Notes: a model not told the origin generated them from the sequence alone. Numbered from the stretch's first letter, positions 6,084-12,493 are shown. The stretch is DNA of 12,608 bases from Caldifarciminota bacterium (GCA_016935295.1 JAFGRF010000011.1:1-12608); one strand, 5' to 3'. Numbers and translations are program-made.

Positions 6084-6629
6084 ATGTTTGAAACCAACCT
6101 CGAACGAATCAGGGAACTGGCCGAGCAGAAGCAAGACCAGAACTTTGAGTTCCGCGAGCACATCAAGAACTGCAGCATCGAGCCCGAGGAAATCGACGCA
6201 ATCGTCCGGCGGCTGGATGCGTATGTCGCATCGAAGATCGACTGCCGGCAGTGTGCGAACTGCTGCCGGAAACTGGCGGCGGCGGTGGGCCGCAACGACA
6301 TTGAGCGACTGGCGCGCGCCGAGGGACTGACGCCTGAGCAGTTCGAGCGTAGATACCTGGAAGAAACCGACGAGCCGGACCGGTTTCTCATCAAGCGGAA
6401 GCCGTGTCCGTTCCTCGAAGGCAAGCTCTGCCGTCACTATCACATCCGGCCCGAATCCTGCGAGGAGTTCCCCTTCCTCCACAGACCGGACTTCACGACC
6501 CGCTCGGCCATGGCGCTCTGGAACCTGCCTTGCTGCCCGATTGTCTACAACGTCTACGAACTACTCAAGCAGCAAGTCGAGGAGCTCGAGATGCTCCGGC
6601 GTGACGCGAAGGAAGAGGATTTGGAGTAG
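6084..6629 (+). CDS. YkgJ-family cysteine-cluster (Fe/Zn-binding) protein
   Basis: The product is 181 aa. It has the two-part cysteine signature of the YkgJ/CxxCxxCC family: CRQCANCC (Cys54, 57, 60, 61), then CPFLEGKLC (Cys108, 116) and HYHIRPESCEEFP (Cys126). Such proteins are thought to bind a metal ion or iron-sulfur cluster, and their roles are mostly unknown. A further CC near the end (LPCCPIV) may add ligands. The N-terminal 50 residues are helical and charged, as is the last stretch (LLKQQVEELEMLRRDAKEED), which could form a short coiled coil. No signal peptide is present, so it is cytoplasmic. The ATG at 6084 is chosen because the promoter and AAGG lie directly upstream; the open frame reaching back to 5724 crosses intergenic repeats. 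It ends 35 bases before the first secreted-protein gene. Confidence 0.88.
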   Translation: MFETNLERIRELAEQKQDQNFEFREHIKNCSIEPEEIDAIVRRLDAYVASKIDCRQCANCCRKLAAAVGRNDIERLARAEGLTPEQFERRYLEETDEPDRFLIKRKPCPFLEGKLCRHYHIRPESCEEFPFLHRPDFTTRSAMALWNLPCCPIVYNVYELLKQQVEELEMLRRDAKEEDLE

Positions 6630-6653
6630 CGCACTTGACCTGATACTGCGGTT

Positions 6654-6659
6654 GGGAGG
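6654..6659 (+). promoter_or_regulatory. Shine-Dalgarno of the first secreted-protein gene
   Basis: GGGAGG followed by TTTCC at optimal spacing from ATG 6665 fixes the start of the 435-aa secreted protein. Confidence 0.7.
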
Positions 6660-6664
6660 TTTCC

Positions 6665-7972
6665 ATGAGGTCAACAACTCACCCGGGAATCCGCGTGGTC
6701 ACCACGATTGTCTCGGCCGTCGTTGTCTGCGTCGCCGGCTATTGGGAATTCGAGCAGGTTGACAGCGGGAGCCTTGGATCATACGTCGCGATTGACAAGA
6801 CGAGTGACGGGACCATCTGGCTCGCGTACGTGAACGCCGACTCCGCGATCCGGTTCGCACGAAAGGACTCGGTTTGGGAGTACGAAGACCTGGACACTGC
6901 CTTGGTTCGGCCGGACTTCCGGTCTCTGTCCCCCCTCTCATTCGACATCGGGCCCGGCGACGTCATCGGCGTCGTCGGCCTGGGGCGACTCGCCGAGCAC
7001 CGGGATACCAGCTGGGCGTCTGAGCAACTGCCGATGCCTATGACGGAGATGGCGCTGAGCTATGACTTGGCCTGTCGGCCGGCGCTGGTTTTCAAAGACA
7101 GCGTGCGGAATGTATGCCTTGCCCTGAGGAGTGATTCTTCTTGGGATACTAGTGTCGTCTACGTCCCCCCGGGTCCCTCGCCATTCATCCTGTTCACTCG
7201 CGCGTCTTGGCGGCGGCACGGCAATTGCGCCTTCATGGTAGCGGCTTCCTGGGGAGAGCTCATTCAGCAGTATTCCATTGCTCTTGGCAGGCGGGACAGC
7301 GAAGTCTTGTCGTGGCACGGACTGGCAGGCGGACTCGACGGCGGCGGCTACGTGTTTGCTGCCTTGCCGGATACATCTGACAGTATTCACACATTCTGGT
7401 CGGCAGGCGACAACTACTTCACGAACAAACTTGTGTGCGACGGCGTTGTTCTGGACAGCTTCGCCGGCATCGGCGCAGCCTGTCTGGATGACTCCGGCCG
7501 CGTCCAGTGCGTCTGGGGTCGCGGTGGCAAGCTGAAGTTCGTCCTAGTGCCGGAGCCGATACTCGAAGTAGGAGCTGTCAGTGACCTCAGTTGGTGCGAC
7601 ATCACGACGGACGTCCTGTCACAGCCCGTGATTGCGTATTGCCTGGATGACGGTTCCATCTACGTCGCCCACGGCATTGACGTTGCCGGGCTTAGTGACG
7701 AGCCGCAAGGCGCAGCTCCTCGTTTCCGGCCATCAAGCGTGTCTATCGTCAGGGGCGTGCTGGTCCTGCCGCGGGACATGACCGAATTGCCCGGCAATTC
7801 GGATCGTGTACCAAGGCCATCTCTTCTCGACATCAGCGGCCGCAAGGTCATGGACCTGCGGTCCGGGGCCAACGATATCAGCGGCATCGCGCCCGGCGTC
7901 TACTTCGTGAGGGACGCGGGGTGCGGGGCAGGGGACGAGAGCCGGACGTTCAAAGTCGTAATTCAGCGGTAG
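6665..7972 (+). CDS. Secreted propeller-like protein with T9SS type A-like sorting domain (435 aa)
   Basis: The N-terminus MRSTTHPGIRVVTTIVSAVV followed by VCVAG is a signal peptide, so the protein leaves the cytoplasm by Sec. Residues about 27-340 contain recurring short strands with DGTIWLAYV, DDSGRVQCVWGRG and DDGSIYVAHG, typical of beta-propeller proteins that lack a recognisable active site. A linker (about 345-385) leads to a 50-residue tail from about 386: LLDISGRKVMDLRSG, ANDISGIAPGVYFVR, KVVIQR. This is the T9SS type A pattern, which directs passage across the outer membrane and attachment to the surface. Its linker lacks the heptanucleotide repeats found in the next three genes. The last 26 bases coding GVYFVRDAG are identical to those of the gene at 8132 (7895-7920 versus 9389-9414). 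The ligand or substrate is unknown. Confidence 0.8.
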   Translation: MRSTTHPGIRVVTTIVSAVVVCVAGYWEFEQVDSGSLGSYVAIDKTSDGTIWLAYVNADSAIRFARKDSVWEYEDLDTALVRPDFRSLSPLSFDIGPGDVIGVVGLGRLAEHRDTSWASEQLPMPMTEMALSYDLACRPALVFKDSVRNVCLALRSDSSWDTSVVYVPPGPSPFILFTRASWRRHGNCAFMVAASWGELIQQYSIALGRRDSEVLSWHGLAGGLDGGGYVFAALPDTSDSIHTFWSAGDNYFTNKLVCDGVVLDSFAGIGAACLDDSGRVQCVWGRGGKLKFVLVPEPILEVGAVSDLSWCDITTDVLSQPVIAYCLDDGSIYVAHGIDVAGLSDEPQGAAPRFRPSSVSIVRGVLVLPRDMTELPGNSDRVPRPSLLDISGRKVMDLRSGANDISGIAPGVYFVRDAGCGAGDESRTFKVVIQR

Positions 7973-8099
7973 CATTCAATGTCATCCCGACCAACCTGCG
8001 CTGCTCCCTCGTTGTCATTCCGTTCGTTTCTACGGTGGCGCAGCCACAGCGAGGGCGTAGCGACGAGTGGAGGAATCTCTCAGGCGAGACCTCTCCACT
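7965..8099 (+). repeat. Dispersed intergenic repeat, copy 1
   Basis: 58 bases from 7965 (AGCGGTAGCATTCAATGTCA and on, to 8022) match 10818-10875 with one difference. A further 41 bases (8059-8099) match 10888-10928 exactly. The second block can fold: AGTGGAG near 8065 pairs with CTCCACT at 8093-8099. The words GTCATTCCG and GAGGAATCTCTC belong to a dispersed repeat type widespread in environmental genomes (from memory). The homology begins inside the last codons of the upstream gene. A frame stays open through it and makes a false N-terminal extension of the next gene. Confidence 0.8.
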
Positions 8100-8121
8100 G
8101 CGGTCGAGGTGACCAGCCAAT

Positions 8122-8127
8122 AGGAGG
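8122..8127 (+). promoter_or_regulatory. Shine-Dalgarno deciding a GTG start at 8132
   Basis: AGGAGG followed by TAAT and GTG. This sets the start after the intergenic repeat and gives a proper signal peptide at the very N-terminus. Confidence 0.75.
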
Positions 8128-8131
8128 TAAT

Positions 8132-9445
8132 GTGAGATGGGTCATTGTGTCGGTCGTTCTGCTCGCCGCTCTGGCTACAGGTCAATGGTCCGAGTCCGTA
8201 GTGCTCGATGACTCCTGCTACGTATGGGCAGGAGGGCCGGCCCTCGTCGCCGCCGGTGCTGACACGGTCTGGGCAGCGTGGAAGAGCCACCTGCCTGACT
8301 ACTACAACCTGATACTTGCGCGGCGGTTCGCAGGCGATTCATGGGAGCCGGTTGAGCGCGTGACAATTGACTCGGCCTTATACAATTACCCGGCGGGGAT
8401 ACTTGCTGATTCAGCACGAGTCATTCTTGCGTATTATGACGGTTCATACCCGGTGTCAGGTGTATCCAGTCAGGATTCCTGGGGCATCTACGTCGTCACG
8501 CGGGCTGATTCCGGCTGGACCGAACCGCAGTTGGTGTATAAGGTAACCTACGAGTTCCCAGTTGACATCCGGCTTGGACACGACCGCTTGGGCGGCGTCG
8601 GGATGACCTGGGAAGCGACCGGCCCGCCGATTCCGTGGCCCAGTTCGGTGCTGTTCAGCCGCAAGGCAGCGCAGGGCTGGACAGCGGCCAAGTATCTTGC
8701 GGTAGCCACGGAGACGCTGAACTACGGTCAAGCTTCGCTCATTCCCGGTGACACTGCGGACTTCTACGTTGTTTTCTCCTGCGCAGGCGCGGAACCGCCA
8801 TATCCATGTTCTGCTCAGGTGTGGACTCTCGGTGATACGCTCCTGGATCGGTCGGCGACCTTCGCGGGCGGGTCGAGGATGCTCGCCCGGAGCGACGCGC
8901 GAAGATACCTGGTGTTCATCGGCAGCGACAAGCTCTACAGCAGCGTTAACAACGGCAGCGGCTGGGAGGCACCGGTCGAGATTCCCGGTCCGTACGGTAT
9001 TCCGAACCTGGCGATGGACGTCTTCGGCTGGGTCTGGGTCTCGTGGACGGATACTGCGCACACTGTCGTGCTCGTGAGCCACAACGCGGGCAATTTCTGG
9101 ACTAGCCCGGAAACGGTCGCGGTTTGTCAGAACGGCAGCAACCCGGTCATGGTCTCCGACGACAATGGTCGGATGCACTGCTGCTGGCTGGACGACAATG
9201 TCGGCGGAATCGCCAATGTCCGCTGGTCCTATCGACTGACCCGGCCCGGCGTTGAGGAAAGCTCCAAGCCCCAAGCCGCAAGTTACAAGCTCGTGCCGAC
9301 GCTGCTCTCAGGTGCGTCTGGCATTGAGCGTCTTGCGTCGAGCGTGGTCTTCGACGCGATGGGCAGACGGGTGCAGAAGGTGCGGTCGGGCGTCTACTTC
9401 GTGAGGGACGCGGGCCAGACGCACAAAATCGTCATTCAAAGGTAG
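8132..9445 (+). CDS. Secreted sialidase-like propeller protein with T9SS-like tail, paralogue A (437 aa)
   Basis: The GTG start yields MRWVIVSVVLLAALATGQWS, a short signal peptide with mature protein starting near GQWS. The body is made of strands typical of BNR/Asp-box propellers: SHNAGNFW (316-323) resembles S-x-D-x-G-x-x-W with Asn for Asp, and VNNGSGWEAP (272-281) is similar. I see no arginine triad or other sialidase catalytic set, so binding or structural use is likelier. QDSWGIYVVTR (114-124), DSGWTEPQL and HCCWLDD are shared in form with the next gene. Residues 375-387 (EESSKPQAASYKL) form a linker coded by a 7-base repeat; residues about 391-437 are a shortened sorting tail (FDAMGRRV, RSGVYFVRDAG, IVIQR). 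The stop overlaps the Shine-Dalgarno of the next gene, so the two are co-translated from one mRNA. Confidence 0.82.
   Translation: MRWVIVSVVLLAALATGQWSESVVLDDSCYVWAGGPALVAAGADTVWAAWKSHLPDYYNLILARRFAGDSWEPVERVTIDSALYNYPAGILADSARVILAYYDGSYPVSGVSSQDSWGIYVVTRADSGWTEPQLVYKVTYEFPVDIRLGHDRLGGVGMTWEATGPPIPWPSSVLFSRKAAQGWTAAKYLAVATETLNYGQASLIPGDTADFYVVFSCAGAEPPYPCSAQVWTLGDTLLDRSATFAGGSRMLARSDARRYLVFIGSDKLYSSVNNGSGWEAPVEIPGPYGIPNLAMDVFGWVWVSWTDTAHTVVLVSHNAGNFWTSPETVAVCQNGSNPVMVSDDNGRMHCCWLDDNVGGIANVRWSYRLTRPGVEESSKPQAASYKLVPTLLSGASGIERLASSVVFDAMGRRVQKVRSGVYFVRDAGQTHKIVIQR
9264..9291 (+). repeat. Heptanucleotide repeat CAAGCCN coding a linker (paralogue A)
   Basis: Four back-to-back 7-mers: CCAAGCC, CCAAGCC, GCAAGTT, ACAAGCT. 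They code SKPQAASYKL between the propeller and the sorting tail. Confidence 0.75.
9314..9348 (+). repeat. Heptanucleotide repeat GCGTCNN in the sorting tail (paralogue A)
   Basis: Five consecutive 7-mers: GCGTCTG, GCATTGA, GCGTCTT, GCGTCGA, GCGTGGT. They code ASGIERLASSVV just before the FDAMGRRV strand. Confidence 0.7.
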
Positions 9446-9449
9446 GGAG
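9445..9449 (+). promoter_or_regulatory. Shine-Dalgarno overlapping the upstream stop codon
   Basis: TAG of paralogue A shares its last G with GGGAG, followed by ATCTC and the ATG at 9455. The arrangement indicates translational linkage of the two paralogues. Confidence 0.65.
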
Positions 9450-9454
9450 ATCTC

Positions 9455-10825
9455 ATGAGACTGCTTCGAGCTACGCTGGTACTGGCTGCTGTGGCAGTCG
9501 GACAATGGTCGGATCCGGTAGTGCTGGGCAGCGGCCTGCAGCCGTACGGAGCCGGGCCGGCCTTGGTGCCACATGTTGGCGACAGCATGTGGGTCTTCTG
9601 GATGGGACAGGCCCCGCACGGTCGCTGCTACGAAGCGGACACTTGGTGTGCTGCGGAGACGCTCTTGCAGGCTGAGGGGGGTTCATACTGGCCGGCCGGG
9701 GTCGTCGACGACTCCGGGCGGATACTCGTCGCCTGCTACAATGGTGACTATCCAACGGCGCCGCTGGCCGAACAGGATTCCTGGGGCATCTACACGGTCA
9801 CGCGAACCGACACCGGCTGGTCCCCGCCTCAGCTTGCCATCCGCACCCTGATGCGGGGCTTCCCGACGAACGTCGGTCTGGGGAAAGCCAGAGACGGTTC
9901 GGTCGGCCTGCTCTGGGACGAGAGTGCCGGCGGCATCCCGGCGAGAGAGTCGGTGATGGTGAGCCGCAGGACGCAGAGTGGGTGGACGCCGCGCTGCTGC
10001 CTCGCCCCGGGCGAGACTGATGTCTATTGCCACTCTGGTTCGCTCGTCCCCGGCGACAGCACCGACCTCTTGGTCGCATTCTCGCGCCGGACATCCGGTA
10101 CGTCCGAGGTCGAAGTCTGGGACCTGAATGACAGCCTGATCGGAATGCCGGCCACGTTCGCCGGCGGACTCCCGAGGCTCGCGCGCGGTGAGGTGACACG
10201 GTTTCTTGTCCTCACCCGCGGCGACACACTGCTTGGCGCGGAGAACAGCGGTGCGGGTTGGAGTGAGCCCACGGTGATTGCGGCCGGCACAGGCTTCGGC
10301 GGGGCCTCGTTGTGTGCCGACCCGTTCGGCTGGGGCTGGGCTTGCTGGCCGAACAGCACGCAGCAGTCCGTGCTGGCAAGCTACAACCGCGGGCAAGGCT
10401 GGTCGCAGCCGGAGACCGTGGTGTCGTCGGGTGCGCTGGGCTCGCCGCGGATTGCCTCGGACGGACTCGGCAACCTGCACTGCGTCTGGTTCGACCACAC
10501 CGGCGGGGGCTCGGGTGAGCTGCGGCATGCCCGGCGGCTGTACAGGCCTGGCGTAGAAGAAAGCTCCAAGCCACAAGCCACAGGCTACAAGCTCGGGCCG
10601 ACGATCCTCTCAGGTGCGTCGGGCATAGAGCATCTCAGGTCGTGCATCATCTTCGATGAGATGGGGCGACGTGTGTTCAATCCGACGTCCGGCGTCTATT
10701 TCGTCATCGCCCCCTCGCTTCTCTCCTCTCCCCCTGAGGGGGAGAGGGATGGGGTGAGGGGGAGTCCGGCGTCTGGTGTAGAGCGTGGTGCGTCGAGCGT
10801 CACCAAGGTAGTAATCCAGCGGTAG
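9455..10825 (+). CDS. Secreted sialidase-like propeller protein with T9SS-like tail, paralogue B (456 aa)
   Basis: MRLLRATLVLAAVAVGQWSD is a signal peptide with mature start near GQWS, like paralogue A. The same landmarks recur in order: GPALV, QDSWGIYTVTR, DTGWSPPQL, a SLVPGDST strand, FAGGLPRLARG, SYNRGQGW (Asp-box-like with Asn), LHCVWFDH, and the linker EESSKPQATGYKLGP at about residues 366-382. A tandem duplication is the simplest origin. The sorting tail is unusual: after FDEMGRRV and SGVYFV, residues about 418-449 are an insert (APSLLSSPPEGERDGVRG and on) before the final KVVIQR. The insert is coded by a palindromic, G-rich repeat plus a second GCGTCNN array. The insert keeps the frame, but whether the tail still works as a sorting signal is open. 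No enzyme active site is recognised. Confidence 0.8.
   Translation: MRLLRATLVLAAVAVGQWSDPVVLGSGLQPYGAGPALVPHVGDSMWVFWMGQAPHGRCYEADTWCAAETLLQAEGGSYWPAGVVDDSGRILVACYNGDYPTAPLAEQDSWGIYTVTRTDTGWSPPQLAIRTLMRGFPTNVGLGKARDGSVGLLWDESAGGIPARESVMVSRRTQSGWTPRCCLAPGETDVYCHSGSLVPGDSTDLLVAFSRRTSGTSEVEVWDLNDSLIGMPATFAGGLPRLARGEVTRFLVLTRGDTLLGAENSGAGWSEPTVIAAGTGFGGASLCADPFGWGWACWPNSTQQSVLASYNRGQGWSQPETVVSSGALGSPRIASDGLGNLHCVWFDHTGGGSGELRHARRLYRPGVEESSKPQATGYKLGPTILSGASGIEHLRSCIIFDEMGRRVFNPTSGVYFVIAPSLLSSPPEGERDGVRGSPASGVERGASSVTKVVIQR
10566..10593 (+). repeat. Heptanucleotide repeat CAAGCCN coding a linker (paralogue B)
   Basis: Four 7-mers in a row: CCAAGCC, ACAAGCC, ACAGGCT, ACAAGCT. They code SKPQATGYKL, the same position as in paralogue A. 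Confidence 0.75.
10616..10650 (+). repeat. Heptanucleotide repeat GCGTCNN, degenerate (paralogue B, first array)
   Basis: Five 7-mers: GCGTCGG, GCATAGA, GCATCTC, AGGTCGT, GCATCAT. They align unit by unit with the array at 9314-9348 but are more worn. Confidence 0.6.
10725..10762 (+). repeat. Perfect 10-bp hairpin and G-quadruplex motif inserted in the sorting tail
   Basis: CCTCTCCCCC (10725-10734), TGA, GGGGGAGAGG (10738-10747) is a perfect hairpin. The right arm also starts four G-runs of 5, 3, 4 and 5 bases (10738-10742, 10746-10748, 10751-10754, 10758-10762) with loops AGA, AT and TGA, a canonical G-quadruplex pattern on the mRNA-sense strand. It codes SSPPEGERDGVRG in frame. The same type of CCCCTGAGGGGGAGAGGG element is common between genes in environmental genomes (from memory). 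Confidence 0.75.
10769..10803 (+). repeat. Heptanucleotide repeat GCGTCNN (paralogue B, second array in the insert)
   Basis: Five 7-mers: GCGTCTG, GTGTAGA, GCGTGGT, GCGTCGA, GCGTCAC. The array matches 9314-9345 at 27 of 32 bases, closer than the first array of the same gene, and codes ASGVERGASSVT. Confidence 0.7.
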
Positions 10826-10928
10826 CATTCAATGTCATCCCGACCAACCTACGCTGCTCCCTCGTTGTCATTCCGACCAAGGAGCGCAGCGACGAGTGGA
10901 GGAATCTCTCAGGCGAGACCTCTCCACT
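10818..10928 (+). repeat. Dispersed intergenic repeat, copy 2
   Basis: 10818-10875 match 7965-8022 with one base difference, and 10888-10928 match 8059-8099 exactly; the middle differs in length. As in copy 1 the homology starts in the last codons of the upstream gene. A small hairpin follows (GGTGCG 10932-10937, CAA, CGCACC 10941-10946). Confidence 0.8.
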
Positions 10929-10974
10929 TCGGGTGCGCAACGCACCGTAGGAACGAGCGCGGTGACAGACACAA

Positions 10975-10980
10975 GGGAGG
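10975..10980 (+). promoter_or_regulatory. Shine-Dalgarno deciding a GTG start at 10985
   Basis: GGGAGG followed by AGTT and GTG places the start right at a signal peptide and after the intergenic repeat. Confidence 0.72.
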
Positions 10981-10984
10981 AGTT

Positions 10985-12424
10985 GTGAGATTCTGTATAT
11001 TGGCTGCGTGCTGCATTCTGGCCTCGACTTCTGCCCTGGCTCAGGGCTGGTCCGGGCCGTTCCAGCTCACCAACGATACGTTCGCTGACGTCAATCCGTC
11101 CGCCTGCCCGGAGTGGGTCACGGGCACGACCACGTGCCTGGTCTGGCAGACGAACCGCAATGGCAACTGGGATATCTACGCCAAGTTCTGCACGGCGATG
11201 AACGGCAACGGCTGGAGCGCGGACGATTCGGTCTGCACCGATTCGGCCGAAGACGTGAACCCGGCGGTTGCGGCCTGCAACGATATGTACACCGACTCCG
11301 CCGGCTTCTGGTGCGTATGGGAACGAAGGGAGTCGCCGATTACCGGCGGCATCTGGTCCTCGTTCGCTACGCTTGGCCAGAGCTGGGGTGCGCCGGTTCA
11401 GGTGAGCGGTTACATTCACACCGGCGGCGATTCGGCCGATCCGAGGGTGATTGTCATCGGCAACTTCGACGTGGACACCGCGTGGGTTACCTGGACCTCC
11501 CACGACACCGACGGCTGGCATATCAACTACGCATACCACGCCGGTGACTCGTGGTATGGCCCTTCGTACGCGGTCAACAGCCCGGACCCGATTCGCCACG
11601 CCCGCCTGGGCCGGGGGCGTGAGGACACCGGCTACGATTGTCCGTTGCTGGTCTGGGAGAACGAAGGCGACGTCTACTACTCCGAGTACGTCGACGGGTC
11701 ATGGCAGGCACGGCAGGAAGTCGCGCACTCGGATTCGCTCGACCGAAACCCGGACATCATCAGTCACACGTGGTTTCCGATGCATGTCGGCCCCTGGGTT
11801 TGCTGGGAATCAGTACGCGACGGAGACACGGCGATCTACGGCACGGCGGAGGATACGTTTTCAGTGGGCCGGCGCTGGTGCGATACGACGGGAGCCGGGA
11901 ACAACCGGTCGCCCTGCGGCACGCCGGCGCTGTATACAACTGACTACTGGAACGAATTCGCTGCCATCGCCTGGGTGAGCGACCGGACCGGCAACAACGA
12001 TGTCTACGCGCGGACGATGTTCTCGGACGGCGACGAGTACGTGGACAACAACTCGGCCAACGACATCAACCCGACGTTGACCACGATGTGGCTGACCCAG
12101 CACTGGTGCGTCTGGCAGTCTGACCGGAGCGGCAACTGGGACCTGTTCGGAGGCTACATCTACGCCGTGGGAGTGGAGGAGAACAACCAGCCACAAGCCA
12201 CAAGCCTCAAGCCGATGCCGACCATTATCCGCGGCATGCTGCACGTTCCGGCGTGGGGCTTCATGCGTGGAGCGTCATGCGTCATGCTCGACATCAGCGG
12301 CAGGAAGGTATTGGACCTCGCGCCCGGCGCGAATGACGTCAGCCGGCTCGCGCCGGGCGTCTACTTCGTCCGGCTGGATGCCGGGGACTGCCGTGCGACG
12401 GAGAAGGTGGTTCTCCAGAAGTAG
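10985..12424 (+). CDS. Secreted TolB/PD40-like propeller protein with T9SS type A-like sorting domain (479 aa)
   Basis: The GTG start gives MRFCILAACCILASTSALAQ, a signal peptide with likely cleavage after ALA. The mature part repeats two signatures of TolB/PD40-type propeller blades: D-V/I-N-P (34-38, 90-93, and NDINPTL) and NRNGNWDIY (57-65), SDRTGNNDVY (332-341), SDRSGNWDLF (379-388). Tryptophans are abundant and each blade tends to carry Cys next to Trp (CLVW, WCVWE, WVCWE, WCVWQ). The mature protein has 13 cysteines, unusual for this protein type, and could form disulfides outside the cell. A linker coded by 7-base repeats (about 401-410, PQATSLKP) precedes the tail from about 433: VMLDISGRKVLDL, ANDVSRLAPGVYFVRL, EKVVLQK, a full type A-like sorting domain. 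Its body is not closely similar to the two paralogues upstream. Confidence 0.83.
   Translation: MRFCILAACCILASTSALAQGWSGPFQLTNDTFADVNPSACPEWVTGTTTCLVWQTNRNGNWDIYAKFCTAMNGNGWSADDSVCTDSAEDVNPAVAACNDMYTDSAGFWCVWERRESPITGGIWSSFATLGQSWGAPVQVSGYIHTGGDSADPRVIVIGNFDVDTAWVTWTSHDTDGWHINYAYHAGDSWYGPSYAVNSPDPIRHARLGRGREDTGYDCPLLVWENEGDVYYSEYVDGSWQARQEVAHSDSLDRNPDIISHTWFPMHVGPWVCWESVRDGDTAIYGTAEDTFSVGRRWCDTTGAGNNRSPCGTPALYTTDYWNEFAAIAWVSDRTGNNDVYARTMFSDGDEYVDNNSANDINPTLTTMWLTQHWCVWQSDRSGNWDLFGGYIYAVGVEENNQPQATSLKPMPTIIRGMLHVPAWGFMRGASCVMLDISGRKVLDLAPGANDVSRLAPGVYFVRLDAGDCRATEKVVLQK
12186..12213 (+). repeat. Heptanucleotide repeat CAAGCCN coding a linker (479-aa protein)
   Basis: Four 7-mers in a row: ACCAGCC, ACAAGCC, ACAAGCC, TCAAGCC, coding QPQATSLKP before the sorting tail. 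This is the most regular of the three linker arrays. Confidence 0.78.
12251..12292 (+). repeat. Heptanucleotide repeat GCGTCNN in the sorting tail (479-aa protein)
   Basis: Six 7-mers all opening with GC: GCGTGGG, GCTTCAT, GCGTGGA, GCGTCAT, GCGTCAT, GCTCGAC. They code AWGFMRGASCVMLD and run into the first strand of the sorting domain. Confidence 0.7.
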
Positions 12425-12444
12425 ACAGCAGGCGACAGATGAAA

Positions 12445-12472
12445 CGGCCGGCGAGCGCGAGCCCGCCGGCCG
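12445..12472. terminator. Hairpin between convergent genes, probable bidirectional terminator
   Basis: CGGCCGGCG (12445-12453), 10-base loop, CGCCGGCCG (12464-12472): a perfect 9-bp G-C stem between the stop at 12424 and the converging stop at 12494. On the minus strand it is followed by TTTC, on the plus strand by a C/T-rich run; neither is a strong U-tract, so termination efficiency is uncertain. Confidence 0.6.
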
Positions 12473-12493
12473 CCTCCTTCCCAACCGCCGTCG

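Noticed and set aside
7979..8131. Longer start for the gene at 8132
   Set aside because: The extension is coded by the dispersed repeat, has no Shine-Dalgarno, and would bury the signal peptide; AGGAGG-TAAT-GTG at 8122-8134 is a clear start.
8132..10825. Active sialidase
   Set aside because: Asp-box-like motifs occur, but with Asn for Asp, and no catalytic arginine triad, Tyr/Glu pair or FRIP motif is visible.
10832..10984. Longer start for the gene at 10985
   Set aside because: Same repeat-coded extension as above; GGGAGG-AGTT-GTG and a signal peptide mark the real start.
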